Shown piece after piece: positions 44,363 through 57,364 of a DNA stretch of 64,000 nt. Below the pieces are notes generated by a model, which worked only from the letters and a program-made list of their open reading frames with translations, was not told where the DNA came from and made no database searches. Position 1 is the first letter of the stretch; the number at the start of each line of letters is the position of its first letter. Source of the DNA: Papiliotrema nemorosa. Lineage: Eukaryota; Basidiomycota; Tremellomycetes; Tremellales; Rhynchogastremaceae. A program made the position numbers and the translations under genes. The DNA lies in NCBI GenBank assembly GCA_032158125.1, contig JASKOT010000013.1, forward strand, positions 186,001 through 250,000. The letters are read 5' to 3'.

Positions 44363-46361
44363 ATGTCTCCATCTCATGCTGCATTCCCCGCAGCGCGAGC
44401 TCGAGACCTCAACTCCGACGAGCTGCCCAATACGCCTCAGGGAATTGAACAATTGAATCTCGCCCTCAGAGCTTCTCAGCCCGAAGTGCTCATCAATGCT
44501 TTGTTTCGTATCGCCGAAGGGGAGAATCAGCTCGGTCGTACCGCTTCAGAGAGACGAAAACATGGCGAAGAGATGCTGGGGCTGTGCGTGAAGGATATAC
44601 ATGGTTTGGGTGATGAGGATCTGTATGCCAATACGGCCACTCTGATCTTCCTCCTGTAAGCAAGCCTTTCACTCTGCATGTTAGCCAGTCTCCGCCACGC
44701 AACATTTTGGCTCAGAACATATATGGAGATCAATGGCTGATCCTCACAGATCATCTCAAATGGAGGATAAGACCAATGAGGACCGAAAAGATCTCTCGAA
44801 CTTGATCGACCTCGCCATCAGGTTGTGTATGGTAGGCGATCGACGACAATTTGAGTTTTGCGCAAGGCGAGGTGAGTACATCCGTTATCGACTCGACGGA
44901 TGCATAGGTTGACACACTAGTCGGTCGATTTGCCTGGGCCCTTTTGAATGTTGCAAAGTATCTCCGAGCGGTCCGTCTCATCGCTCTCGAAACGGGGGCA
45001 AAGCTGATGACAGGTGGAACACATCCTCGACCCGCTGTTCGCTCTGATTCAGAAAGTGTATCTGGCCGTATTTACTCCCGCACACGCTGTGCTGCTCGAG
45101 GTGAGCGTTCACGCATTGTTTGATACTGATCAGACTAAACATCCAGGCGATCATCTTGACCGGGAAACAAGTGCATATCGCCGAATTACTGGCGCAGTCT
45201 CCACCCTCAGATTTCTTCTGGGTACGTGACATCCCATTGCCACAGACAACAATGCTGAGCGGCAGGGTCGACCTAGCTATCGGGATGTCTTGACGTACTA
45301 CCATCATCTGGGATTGATCTTCTCCGTCCAAGGAGAGTATGAGCGAGCAAGGGACTCTTTCCTCTCGGTAGGTTTTATCAATTTCCGACAGTTCATGCTT
45401 ATCGTAGGCTGTCATCGTTCCCACATCAGCGGCGTCAGCTATCCAGGTGTCTTGCGCAAAGAGAGCTATACTATGCGAGATTCTCCTTTCAGGAAAGGTA
45501 AACTCGCCAACCCGCCGGCAGTGCTGTCAGCTGACAATCAGGTACTCGAGTTTCCAAAATATACATCGTCATCCCTCTCTCGTACTCTTGAAAGACAGTA
45601 TGAGCCATATATGAAACTCGCGAAAGCGTATCAGGCAAGAGATTGGGCCGCGGTGCAAAAGATGCAGGATCAAAAGATTTTCCGAGACGTGAGAAATGAG
45701 GGAAAGGCTCGAAAAGATGCTCATGGATCAGGATCAAAACTCCGGGATGCTGCGGCGGATCCTCATATCTATCGTCCGAGTGGGCATTCAAGACCTGAGT
45801 TTGATATATACGCGGATCACGGCGGGAAGCCTGGTGGAAGAACTACAGCAGCCTCCCCAAGCTGTAGAGGACACGCTGGTCGTTCTAGAGACAATGGTGA
45901 GTTACTTGTCAGATCGACTTGACGCACGTCTGATTTGCAGATTGAGACCGGCGTCATTCAAGCTGACATTGCGCCTGGAGCCAGCGCCGCAGAGAGTATT
46001 ATTACTTTCCACGACCCAGACGAAGCATCGAATTCCGCTGCTACTTTTGCGCAACTTATGCAGATCAAGGCAATGTCGGAGCACTTGGAGCGAGAGCTTA
46101 GTCTTGCCGGTAAGCGACTTGGAGCCAGCGAGGGGTATTTAAAGAGGGTGAGCTCAGCTATCGCCTTGGCTCTTGTCCTGACGAGTACAGCAAATAGACG
46201 CGAACCGTATCGAAGGGAGAGAGCCGAAAGGAGGCCGAAAAGGGGACGACAGGGAGATGGATCTTGTGGATCCGGGCGCTCCTTTGTTGGCTCCAGGGAA
46301 GCTCAGGCCTTCCAGAATGGGCGGAACGGTGGGCGGAGACGTAGACGACAAGGGGTTCTAG
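44363..46361 (+). CDS. CSN3: COP9 signalosome complex subunit 3
   Basis: Subunit of the nuclear complex that removes Nedd8 from cullins. It starts MSPSHAAFPAARARDLNSDE and is mostly helical repeats. Diagnostic stretches are TYYHHLGLIFSVQGEYERAR followed by DSFLSAV, SAIQVSCAKRAILCEILLSG, FPKYTSSSLSRTLERQYEPY with MKLAKAYQARDW, and the PCI/winged-helix part RRILISIVRVGIQDLSLIYT, ETGVIQADI and ITFHD. These follow the order of CSN3 in animals and filamentous fungi. The last intron uses acceptor GTACAG, so the tail reads QIDANRIEGREP and ends GGDVDDKGF. About nine introns. CSN3 is lost in budding yeast, so its presence fits a basidiomycete. Confidence 0.82.
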
Positions 46362-46622
46362 ATGGCTTAGCGAGGTGCAGACTATGAAATTTGATTCAAC
46401 CATGACATGTATGATAGCCAATCTGGACCGGGCATGTTTTCGAGTTCTCGCACACACGACATGCTGGAGATGAGGAGGGGAGAAAGAGGTGCACTATCGA
46501 TACATGATGTATTACGAGAAAGAAACTATAATACATGTTGAGAGGGAACGGCCGAGCTGGAGAAAGAGACATTGAGCCTTTACTCCAGCTCATCCTGGGT
46601 CGTTGCGCCAGGTAGACCGAGT

Positions 46623-47156
46623 CTAGGATGAAGTCTGCGTGTCGATAGATTTTGATTTTTCCGAGGTCAAAGCCGAACCATGGAGGAGATCGCCTTTGCT
46701 AAGGATCAGCTCCCGTTTCACGATTACATTGTGGTCGAAATGGAAGAGAAAAAAGAAAACTTACTCGGCAAGACCTTTCATCCCGTGATATACACTCTTG
46801 TGGAACTCGTATAATTCCGCGGAATACTTTCTCTTCTTCTGAGCCATAGTCCGAGTAGACGAATCGGTGCTGTCCAACTTTCCCGATATCTCAAATGGAG
46901 GGGAAGGATGAGTCACCTCTGCGTCTATATCCGCACCTGTTGATCCTTCCTCCATGGATATGGGTGGTGGGGAGTCGTATAGATCATTCTGCTTTGCCAA
47001 GTCTTTCGCGGTAAGGGCATGATCTGTGGATTTGGCTGCAGTGTCGGAAGAAGGGAAAGGGTACGGGGTATCTGGTTGGGGTTGTAGTGGGAGTGTAGAT
47101 TTGGGAGAGGTGGAGAAATTGTCGAATTGCGATACGAGGGTAGGCGAGGATGACAT
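46623..47156 (-). CDS. Small protein of unknown function
   Basis: Two exons give about 155 residues. A disordered Ser/Pro-rich N-terminus (MSSSPTLVSQFDNFSTSPKS) and an acidic middle lead to a basic helix QKKRKYSAELYEFHKSVYHG that continues MKGLAD across the intron into KGDLLHGSALTSEKSKSI. No family is recognised. The basic KKRK could be a nuclear signal. The model is supported by clean in-phase splicing and a stop at 46623. Confidence 0.55.
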
Positions 47157-48249
47157 GATTAGGCGGGCGGCTGGATCAAACGGGTATGCAGCTGATTATG
47201 ATGTGTACTGAGCCTCGTTGGGGGATCGGGAGAGGTTGATGGAAGACCGATTATGTCAGTTTATGCGGAGTCGTGGACGACGATGATTAAGATAAAGTCG
47301 GCGGGACAAATGTCGAGGTCAGACCAATGGTTAGGTGATCCGCAAGTTGTGGTTGATGTACCAAGTGCAGTCTGGTGTGCTGCTGCTATTGCAGAGAAGA
47401 GCTGACAGCTCGTCGGTGGAGTCAGAGGTCTACGTGAGGTACGGTCAAGCGCAACGGTGAACAAGGGCAGCAGAAAGGAAGAAGCAGCGGTAGGCTCAAT
47501 TATATCAGACCAGAGTACAGCTTGTACTTCTTTGGGGATGCTGAGCGAGAGAAAGCGATGGAGAGAGGGGGCCAGGCGATGATGCTGTTCATGATTTGGG
47601 TTGACGTCTTGCGGCTCTGACGCAGAGAAGTCAGGGTGGTTGGTTTGCATGGGGTTGCGGTCATGGATTGACGAGACACTAGAGTGATTCCCAGGAACTG
47701 GAGATTTCTGCAATCCAAGAGCTCATAACGCATCACAGAGCTGGATCCACCTGCACTCCTGGCTGCCGAGTGCAAGCTGCCTCGCCCATTTTCCCTGCCC
47801 GACTAACGCCCCAACGTCTTCCCACATATCATCATCAATTGTCCCCTGACCTAGATGCCATTATCCGGCACGGCAGGCGAGTCCCGACTCCCCAAGTGCA
47901 ACTTTGTCGCTCTGGTCGGTATCAGATCAATTTGGAGCTTCCAGGTCGGACCTGTCACGGTGATGCAGGCATGATAAAAACCCGTTACGTCATGATGTCA
48001 TCACTCAGGGCCGGATGCAGGGCGAGATGGGAATCAGGGGGGTCGCGAGGTCCAGTCCAAGAGATCCCCTGCCTCATGACGACGCCACTGTTTCAACCCT
48101 TGGATTCCAGCTGGTCATAGACATCATCGCACTCCAACGGCCCTCGAAAGCTTATATCCATCATTACTGGTACACGACACAGGCTCTACCAAGTACACCA
48201 AATTTACAGATGCCCCCGAAACACCCCGATGTCTGGCGCCACAGTCAAC
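47157..48249. other. Long intergenic region with CRE-like sites
   Basis: About 1.1 kb. Several open frames of up to 150 codons are present but none resembles a protein. A TTACGTCA and an adjacent TGATGTCATCA lie at 47985-48003. It contains the promoter of the left gene and the 3' flank of the Zn2Cys6 gene. Confidence 0.4.
47985..48003. promoter_or_regulatory. CRE/ATF-like site pair
   Basis: TTACGTCA followed at once by TGATGTCATCA, two half-palindromes of the type bound by bZIP factors of the ATF/CREB class. Distance to the nearest start (47156) is about 830 bases, so function is uncertain. Confidence 0.3.
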
Positions 48250-51200
48250 TCACACACCCGTTTCGAAATCCATTGGCAATGGCGCCTGATCCGTAAACAC
48301 CGACCCATAATCAAACGACCCTTCCTCCAACAAGCTCAAGATGGTAGCCGCAGATCTAAACATTAGCAAGGAATCCACTTGAGTACGTAACATCAACTCA
48401 CAGTCCCTGTCCCCCTTCGGCACCTTTCAACCCGTCCGAGACTGTATCCATCCCTTCTCCAGCTAATGCTTCCCCACCGAACCCTCCGTTCCCTTGTCCA
48501 AGAGTAAAGTCGAATTTCCCAAAATCGATTCCTTCCATTGTTGCTCCCAAGTCATTCGGCATGAACATCCCTTGACCCATTGTGGTATTGGAGCCGTTTG
48601 AACGCATACCATTATTGTTCAAGTTGGAATCCATGTTCTGAATATAACTCTGATTGGTGTCTTGTTGCTGGCTGCTGCCCCCATTGATAGACACAAAGTT
48701 TTCGAGGGTGTTCAGTTGTCCCGAGTTGTTGCCCAGCGTGACGTTGCCCATACTGGGCAGGACACTCGTGTCAGCCGGAGGAGGCGACATGGCTGACAAG
48801 TCAAAGTATTCCGATGTGTTGAACAATGCCTCGAGATCGGTCATTTGAGGTGCTGGAGTAATGTTGGTCTGCGTAGAGGCAATAACAGCGGGGTTCGACA
48901 TGATATCACCTGAACCACCAGCGTAATCGAAAATAGCCGATGGGGAAGGACGTTCGGGAGCTGGAGACGGGCTGGCACGTTTGCGGACAGGACGTAGCCA
49001 TGCTGGGGAAGGTCGACCTGTTCCATCCGGTACCCGGGGTGAATCGACGGGGATGTTGCAGACTGCGATGAGCTTTTCGTGTTACACAAGCGACAAATGA
49101 CCTACTTCGACAAAACTCGTCAATGATATCGGCCGACCGGAGACCACACAAATATCGGCCCGAGAAACGCCTGAGCAGTCCCACACAGGAGCGCAAACCC
49201 TCGATACAGGGAGCGATCATTGGACGGAAATCGCCATTTCTGCAATTGAGAATGACAGCGACAAGCGTTCGACCGGCTTGAGCGAGCTGATGAATGACGT
49301 GAACACCATCTACAGGGTCAGCATCGTCATGTTTAATCCTATGAGCTTACAATAGGTCATCATTCCACGTTGACTCTGCGCCGGTCAGTGCTCGCTATAC
49401 GGGGAGGCAACATGTACTCACAATATGAACGTGGTCCGCGATGATGGTCAAGGCGCATTGCATAGCTTTTCGACAGATATTCAGTAGGTTATGCTTTTCC
49501 TCCGAGCTCGATGTTCGCAGGCTGACGAAACCGGAGAATCGGTGCCGGTATATAAGCATCTTGACCAGATGTTCCAACTTCTCGTGAGTTTCTTTTGTGC
49601 ATCTTCAAGTGCTGTACCACTCACGCAGTGCAGACGTTCAGCCTGAGTGATTCGGATGGGATCCCTAGAGTTGGCAGTCTCTGTATCGTAGTGCCAGTAT
49701 TTCGGCAGTAACCTTTTCCACTCCTCCAATAACGATTCCTCCTCCTGTAAGGAGTCGTTTTGAACGGCTCTACGGGCGATTGTAGCGGATGCTTTCGCGA
49801 GGAAGGGCGAGGTGGGGAACGAAGAAGGTGAAGTTGCAGCATCGATTACACCCTGAGCGTCAGCTTTTCAACGATCAACGAGCGCGGGGGACTGACCTCG
49901 AGGATAACATGAAGTCTGATGGTGGCTACAAAGGCGCACATTCGCGAATTGTTCTCTTTGCCTCGCTCCTTGATCCCATCTGGGGATAAATCTTCGTCGT
50001 CGACAATGATCGGTTCGGTGACATCGCAGTCGCGAAGGTGTATGATCGGTGGTCGTCCAAACAATGCTAGATGATCAGTCACGGACTTTCAAGGACGAGC
50101 TTTTAACCCACCAGCAGACTGCTTATCCCACGAGTAGATCGACCAGAACGTCCTCTTTCTCGTCTCCTTTTCCACCATGTTGAAATGATCGTACCCATCT
50201 ACACTCCTATGCAGCCCTCCATCCAGACAGAGCGTTATACTTTCAGCCAACAGCGCAAATGCCTTGCTCAGGTTGCCCAGACCAAACGCATAGATGGCGG
50301 CCAGAAATGCCGCTTGGATGGAATACAACGTCGGTCGATCTGCACTGGGCAAGTCACGTAATCGCTTGAACAGCTCGAAATATCGTTTCCCTGCGGTACT
50401 GGGATCTTGGGGGTTGGCGCGAACTCTTGGATCGTCTACGTGTCGGGAAGAAAGGGTACAGACGGATACGATGAAACATGCAAATCCCGGTTCTCCCCAT
50501 TGTTGTGGGTTGGCGTAATCTTGCAAGAATGACGGAACGTGTAAAAATGGCCACAGCAAGTGTGAGGTGGAGAGGTAACACCGGACCAGGGTGTCCATCA
50601 GATCTGGAGGGATGACGCCGGTGATGACTTTCCATGAGGCTTCCGGGTTGAGCGTTTGATGTGGCCGAGGTGTACGGTCTGGGAAGAAGCGAGATTTGCG
50701 GGTCACTGGTGGGGAATTGGCGCTGGGTTGGGAGAACGAAGGGGAAGGGCGAGATTGATTGTTTGACATGGAAGACAGACGGCGGGTGTCGTGGTTTGTA
50801 TCCAGATTACTCGTCACATTGGCAGGCGAGGACGAAAAGGTATCTGGGAAGGTCGTACTTGTGATATCCACCTCGGGTTCTGGAGGTGCGTTTGAAGCAG
50901 TGAGCAGGTCCAGCAACGGGAAGCCAGACGTCGCACCTGGCGCATTAACATCGCACCATTATTTGACCGACGAGCTCACCCTGCCATTTGGCTTGTCCGA
51001 TTTCATCCTCGTAGAAGAAACTCATGCCTTCCATCTTCTTTGCCATGTTTTCGATGGGGTCCTCACGAGTCTTAGTCCTGCCTCTAGCCTTTTGCCATCC
51101 ATTCGACGGACCAGCTCCATTGTTGCTCTGATCCACCATTCCGCTCAGTAGGGTACTCAGATCCCCTCCCGCCAGCGCTTCCAATGCTACGCTGACCCCT

Positions 51201-51862
51201 TCTCCTTTGCCCTGTGTTATACCTACTCCTCCTCCGCTGCCCAACCTCGCATCGAGACTCGACAAGAAAGCATTGTGAACTTTCGGCGGGACGTCTCCTA
51301 ACATGGCTTCTAGCGCCGCGAGTCTAGCTTCCAAGTTTGCCTGACCCTCTCCGCCCAATGCTGCGATTCTCGCAGATCCAGGGGGACTATGTGGCCGTTT
51401 GACCCCGCTCGTACTTGAACTCCTATTCTCCGAACCTGACGCTTTTGGTTTTGTCACCCTGCGCGAAGGAGTGTTGAAAGTACATTGGTTCCGAGTTGCT
51501 TGACACGGTCCACAGGGTTGTTGAGTGTCACATCTGATTTTACGTTTTCGACATCGATCACATGCGTGCGCCAAGCGTAATCTGGGCCGTTTGGCGCCGT
51601 CGATAGCATTCCGGTCTTCATCATTCCCTTCATCGTTATCCGACCCTTCTTCTTCTTCTGGAGATGCGTGACCTAAAGACTGAGGGGGGAGAGTATTGAG
51701 TGTGGAATTATCACGAAAGGCGAACCCGGATGAAGAGTCGTGTCCGTTACCGGGATTGGAACCTGACGCGCCCTCAGAGAACGGTTTAAGATCTTCAAAA
51801 GTGGTGGAAGATGTCGATCCGGTCCCTCCTGTGGTGGAAGAATGCAATAATGAAGGGTCCAT
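48250..51862 (-). CDS. Zn(II)2Cys6 fungal transcription factor
   Basis: Sequence-specific regulator. From the chosen start [13 protein letters not shown], the binuclear cluster lies at residues 101-128 ([13 protein letters not shown] ... [11 protein letters not shown]) with canonical C-x2-C-x6-C-x5-C-x2-C-x6-C spacing. An acidic stretch precedes it and a Gly-rich linker with a helix follows. The fungal-specific regulatory domain begins near [16 protein letters not shown] and includes [31 protein letters not shown] and [13 protein letters not shown]. The C-terminal region is Gln/Asn-rich and probably activating; a short last exon ends MDFETGV. An open frame reaches farther upstream (52093) but its sequence is less protein-like. 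Regulated pathway unknown. Confidence 0.85.
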
Positions 51863-52162
51863 TATGCAAAAAGAGTGATCATTCGAAGCTGGACCGGTGC
51901 TGTAGGTGAATGTGAGGGACGGATTAGTCGTCTGACTAGGATGCCCAAATTGACAACCGGACCGATCTCGCGTGCCTATTTGTGTCCAAGAGCGGGATTC
52001 CGGACCGACGCGCCTATCGAGTGCCTGTCTCCCATCTTTCCCAAAGATAAGAGATGATCGGGGATGCGATAATACCATAGGTGGATTCCTCATGCAAAGT
52101 TTGTCACATTCATTCGCATCTTGCCTTGCAGCTCAGGCTACAATATCGGACCGTCGATAATC
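51863..52162. promoter_or_regulatory. Divergent promoter, Zn2Cys6 factor and FMP42-like transporter
   Basis: 300 bases between divergent starts; nothing distinctive seen. Confidence 0.4.
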
Positions 52163-54376
52163 ATGCTGCCAGACTCAGTATCACGGACGACCAGGTCCAT
52201 CCAGGTCGTCGCGAGTATCCTCTTCTGTTTCACCATAGCAGGTCTTATCTTTGGTCCGTCCCGCTTCTTCCACTTGACTTTCGATTAGTCTGACAAAGAA
52301 TAGGATTCGCAGCTCTAAAGCCAATCTTGATCGACTCTGATGTCTATGCTCATTTGTGCAACGGGGACGCGCCGTGCAAAAAGCAAGATACCAGGTTGAA
52401 CTTGTTATTCACCGTTGCGAGCAGTACAACCAATGTAAGCTCCATCTCTCGCAGCTTGGCTCTATCCGCCCATGTTGGCCGACATATCGATACTCTGGAT
52501 CAATGGATCAAAAGACGACAAATCTGACGCTCAGGTCGCTGCGCTGCCTATGGGCGCTTTTCTGGACCGTGTTGGACCCAGGATCGCCTCGATCACTGGA
52601 GGTGTCATCTTCGGTTTGGGATGTATCGTCTTCTCCCTTGGAGTCGTCCAGCCAGGTCAGTAGCAGATATTAGTTGAACTCAAGTGCTGATGATTCAGCC
52701 TTTGACAGCTACCTCCTGTGAGCGACTATCACGTTTCAAATGCATTGTGACTGATATTTAGCGGTTACACCTTGATGGCTCTCGGAGCACCAGCCATGTT
52801 CCTCGCTCAGTTCCATCGTAAGCGTTCGGGTTGATCTTCTTATGAGTATGACCTAATACCAGTGAGCAACGCCTTTCCCTCGCGGTCAGGTCTCATCCTG
52901 GGTGCCGTCACTGGCGCATTCGACGCTTCATCACTCCCATTGGTATTCTACAAGCTGGTTTACTTTGCCCATGGCAACAAGCCAAGCATGTCAGTCAATT
53001 GCGCAATTCCGAAAGCGATCCAGAAGAGCGCAAAACTGATGGGCAGTAAGACATTCTTCCTGTCGTATATGGTCATACCCATTCTGTACGTTCTGCTATG
53101 TGCATAGCTCACAGCAGGTTGATAATCTATCAACTCACCGTTGGCCCATCCGAGATCTACATCCGACCTTCTTCCTCGGTTCCTGATCGACCCGTCGAGA
53201 CACCCATAAAGCCTCCTCATATTAGTCGTAGGAACAGTTCAGGGTTCTCCAGAAGGTCATATGCCATCTCGGAGGATGCAGACGATGAAGACTTCAGGCA
53301 AGTCCTGGAAGCCAAGAGGGAAGATCCGATTGTTGGAGTGTTGTTTGGGCAGAGCGTGATGCGTCAAATATTGACTTCTTGGTGGCTGTAAGTAGCTACC
53401 GCTCAGTCTTCTTCCTTGACTGACTCTGCAGCTTGATGTTGTTCCAGGTGGTGGTCCATATGTCAGCTCTCGCCTGTTTGAGTCATGTAGTCTGAGCTGA
53501 TGATCAGGACCAGGTTGAATTGGTACATGGCTACCGTGAACACCCAGCTAGTCTTCTACACAGGCGATATAGATCTCGCCGACAAGCTGACCGACGGTGA
53601 GTCTACTTACCTGACGCCATGACTAAACCCAGCGTTCATCTTTCTCCTCCCTTTGGGCGGGATTGTCAGTACGTCTGACCAGCTTCTCCCTTTGGACCAA
53701 ATCGCTGAGCTGTACAGGTATTCCAGCTATAGGATGGCTGCTGGATACTCGACCCATGACCGATATCACCATCATCATGGGCGTCATGGGACTTCTCTTC
53801 GGTATCCTCGGTCTGGTGAGAAACAAGGTGGGACAGTTGATCGGAATCGCCTTCTTGGTTGTCTTCCGACCATTATACTACACTGCCATCTCGTATGTCT
53901 CGCCTTCCCTTCTCGCCTATGTCCAAACTGACGCGATAGTGATTACGCCGCAAAGGTCTTTGGGTGAGTATATAGGCTCTTTATGTCTCGAAATGAAGAC
54001 TCACGAGGTAGATTCGCCACTTTCGGTACGGTATATGGTCAGTCTACTCCAACCATTCTGTGTGAGTGCAGCTGACGGAGCAGGTCTTGCTATGACTGCC
54101 TCGGGACTGTTCGGCCTGATCCTCACTCCGCTTGGTGCGCTGAAATAAGCTTGATGTGGTGGATGACAAACTAATGATGCAGATATCCTAGTAAAGGGAC
54201 CTCTCAATGGGTCCTACACAGCACTCAATGTCGTTCTGCTCCTTCTTGGGGTCGTGTCGTCCTTGCTGCTGTATGTCAGGGTTCGTACTGCACCTAGAAT
54301 CGCCCTGCCAGTGGACGAGGAAAGGAGAGCACTGGAGAGTAACGTGATTCTCGAAGAGGATGAAGAGGAGGACTAA
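52163..54376 (+). CDS. MFS transporter, FMP42/SLC43-like
   Basis: Twelve-helix permease starting MLPDSVSRTTRSIQVVASIL, with the first helix at once. It has an extended loop after helix 1 (LIDSDVYAHLCNGDAPCKKQ) as in the yeast FMP42 group. Motif A appears as LPMGAFLDRVGPRIAS. The central loop is hydrophilic with RRNSSGFSRRSYAISEDADDEDF. Later helices carry IFLLPLGGIVGIPAIGWLLD. The acidic tail ends EEDEEED. About fifteen short introns. Related animal SLC43 proteins carry large neutral amino acids; the fungal substrate and location (mitochondrion or vacuole) are not established. Confidence 0.83.
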
Positions 54377-54639
54377 GCCGGAACTCATAAAGCCCGGTAC
54401 GGAGTCGCAGTAGGACGGATGGCGGTAGCTGTAGTCTATAGCACTCGGAGAAAGTTAGAGATTAAAGCATTCGAATGAAGCGCTGTATCTACATGAATTA
54501 CGATGCATAGTGTGGTAATATAGTATAAACCAGGAAACGTATCTACAACTTACAACCATGAACCTGGGACGGGTCATTCTCACATGAAGATATCGCGATT
54601 CCACACCCACTCCAGTTAGAAGCGGGAGGTGGGAAGGGT

Positions 54640-55515
54640 CTATCCGAGCCAGGGGTGCAGGACATTTTCACGATAATCAATCTCGTCCTCGCCTTCTTGT
54701 GTCGTGAGGATCTCTTTGATCTGACAGTCAGCCACATTCCACTTAATCAACCGAGAGATAGCATTCAGGCGAGACGTTGGACAGATTGTGGTTATTGCAC
54801 TGACCTCCTCGGGAGGATTCAGACCCCACTTCTTGGCTCGTTCCCATCGCTGTAACCTCGTTACTCCCACACAAGGTCCGTAAGATGCTGTGAGATCGAA
54901 CACCCGTAAGATGTCTAATGGTCAATGTCTACTCTATCGCTTTGAGCGAGATACTTACGGTGAATGTCGTTGTGTGTTTCTGGTCCAGCATGAACTACCA
55001 TCAGCACCTCCCTTACACATCACATCATCTTCGCCCCGCTTAGCCCAATGGACGTGTACGATAATCTTGATGATATGGGTGCACTCACTTGGCTGCATGA
55101 AACCCATCTCTGCGGCTGCCCTCTTCTTTGCATTCTTCCATTTAGGATCTTTCGGATCCAACCTCCTTCTCGCCCTCTTCCCTTGTTCTCCCTCCCCCAA
55201 TATCTTCTCCGACTCAATCTTCGCACCATGTGGCTCTGGCACAACATTTGCGTTGTGCACTTTGTGGGTATCCGGTTCCGAGAGATCGATTGATGTGGTT
55301 GAATTTGTTCGAGGGAGGGATTTGGCAGAGGACGACTTTTTCGAAAGGGTCGTGCTGGATTTACGTTGTTGAAAGCTCAACGTGGGCTGATATCAGCTCA
55401 TTTTCATGCGGTCCTGGCACTTGACACAAAGCTCTAATGCAAATGAAGGAAGGGAATCGATGCTCACTTGCGCTAGACCCCTCTTTGATCGGGTTGAACT
55501 TGTCTTTGGAGCCAT
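54640..55515 (-). CDS. DNA polymerase delta small subunit (POLD4 / Cdm1)
   Basis: Small fourth subunit of the replicative polymerase, starting MAPKTSSTRSKRGLAQ. After the first intron the chain reads PTLSFQQRKSST, so AQPTLSF resembles a loose PCNA-interaction motif. A basic, Ser-rich stretch follows, then LDPKDPKWKNAKKRAAAEMG. The conserved core is VFDLTASYGPCVGVTRLQRWERAKKWGLNPPEE, diagnostic of the family. The last exon adds IKEILTTQEGEDEIDYREN and ends HPWLG. About 160 residues, near the usual size. It acts in the nucleus with PCNA. Confidence 0.85.
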
Positions 55516-56006
55516 CCTGTCCACACCTTCAAGGTAGTTTCTGTTTGATGGTTGAAGTTTGATAGTATTTATGATTCACTCCGACCGGCGGGTAATGATT
55601 GCTCCTGTAGAGCGATGGATGGGTAGGGGAAGTGGAAGTTGTAGAGTAAGAAGTGTAGAGGATGGCTGTAGCGGGTCTCGAAGTGTCCGACATGAAATGG
55701 ACAATTTTCCGTTTCGGGCAATTTTGCATTGCCTGGAATGACGCACGCCGCCGATCGCGCATTCCAGCCATCCTTACCAAAGGATGCACGGGGAATACCC
55801 AAGAGAGCAGAATGAGATCTGCATGATGCATGTGTGATGATCGTGAATGCAATATGGAACACTTGAACGAAGGGCAAAAGCAATTCTGGCCCGGGAACAC
55901 AGCTACAGGACCAAGGCGCACCGCGGATGGGGGGGCTGACTGCAGGAGCGAATGAGAGATTGTCCATGTACTGTCCGTTTGGTAGCAAAGCGTCACGATA
56001 GTCCGC
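55516..56006. other. Intergenic between POLD4 and the GPI protein
   Basis: About 490 bases containing the POLD4 promoter and the 3' flank of the GPI-protein gene. Open frames here look like chance. Confidence 0.4.
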
Positions 56007-57364
56007 CTAGAGAACCAAAGCAGCTCCAGCTCCAATCATACCCAGAGCCGTTGCGACCAATCCCCACCTGACCTCTCCTACAGCTTGTCCAGCCGCACCG
56101 CTCGAGGCGGCAGCGGAAGAGGAACCTGAGGAGGCCGAACCTCCTGCTGCAGAAGATCGGCTGGCACCTGATTGCGACGAAGCACTGCCAGAAGCAGTCA
56201 TACTTCCACTGGCAGACGAAGAAGCCGAAGTAGAGGTGTTGGAGGAAGATCCACCCGAGACGCCAGACAAGGTGTATCCCAACTTTTGCCAGCTTGCACT
56301 GCTGGAGACCTCGTAATTGGACACGGCATTGTTGACATAGTAGATGGCACCGGACGAGTCGATCTGTACCAGCGACGAAGGAGAAGCGGCGTAGGCTGCC
56401 TGCGTATCTTGCGAAGTGGGAGCAGGGAGGAGTTGGGTTGTGTTGACCAATGAGAGGGACATGGGTGCTCCATCTGTGCTCAGGTAGTTGCTAGGGTTGG
56501 TCCAATGCGTGACGACGTAGCTTTGAGAAAAGTCGTTGGGGACAAAGACCATCTGATACGGCGTGTTGTCTCCGGCGTCCGGGATCGAAAAGGCTTGTCC
56601 GCCCGAATCCGGGAAAGCCGATCCGCCATTTTGGGTAGGGTATGACTGAGCCTGTTGTTGGAACAAGGAAAAGTGGACGATGAAAATATCGGCAGATCCA
56701 GCGGCGGTACCGGGGACACCAAAGTAGTTGATGTGGTTGGAGGCCTGAGCGGCTACGGGAGTGTAGCCCGACGTAGAGAAGGATGGGTTCTCTACCGCCG
56801 ACCAGGCAAGAGCCTCCGAGCTAGCGGTAGCTTGGACAGAAGATAAATCGAGCTGCCAGAGACCTGAAGATTGAGACAGTGTGAAGAAGACGTTGGTGTC
56901 GTGATCAAGAACGGTTGCTGATCGGGAGTTGCCGTAGTCTGATGGACCTGAATTGGTTGATTGGGTAGACCAAGAGTTGCCCGCAAAGTTGTAGATGTAT
57001 ATTTTCTGCATGTAAGTCAAGATTCAAGGCATAAAATGCGTGGTCAAGACTCACCGAGGCATCGCTTGCGTCGGCACCGATCACGTACATGGCGTTGTTG
57101 TATTGACTCAACAAACATTGCGTGTTGTTACCCGTCCATGGGGGTCGTCCGGACGATGTCAACGGGGTCACAGTGGGTTCTGATTGTCAGAAATTGATTG
57201 ATCTACCTGGAAGACTACTCACGAGCCCAAGAGGAGCTCTGTCCGAGGTTGACATCTTCGCTTCCACCGAAAGCATACAAGTTCCAAGCAGTGTCAAACT
57301 GCACACATGGAACGGCGGCCGCCAAGGGAGCCAAGAGAGGAAAGAGCGACAAAAGGGGTAGCAT
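56007..57364 (-). CDS. GPI-anchored cell-wall protein with beta-propeller-like repeats
   Basis: Starts MLPLLSLFPLLAPLAAAVPC, a signal peptide. The body has Kelch-like strand repeats (AWNLYAFGG, NNAMYVIGADASD, KIYIYNFAGNSW, FFTLSQSSGLWQLDLS, HINYFGVPGTAAG), suggesting a beta-propeller. A Ser/Ala/Gly-rich stalk follows (SSNTSTSASSSASGS onward), heavily O-glycosylatable, and the end is a hydrophobic tail WGLVATALGMIGAGAALVL preceded by small residues, typical of GPI attachment. Three or four exons. Similar secreted wall proteins occur across Tremellales; enzymatic activity is not apparent. It is divergent from NTF2. Confidence 0.75.

Noticed and set aside
47261..47713. 150-codon minus-strand open frame in the long intergenic region
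   Set aside because: No domain, no supporting splice or promoter signals.
51863..52093. N-terminal extension of the Zn2Cys6 factor
   Set aside because: Open in frame but not protein-like; the ATG at 51862 has a better following sequence.
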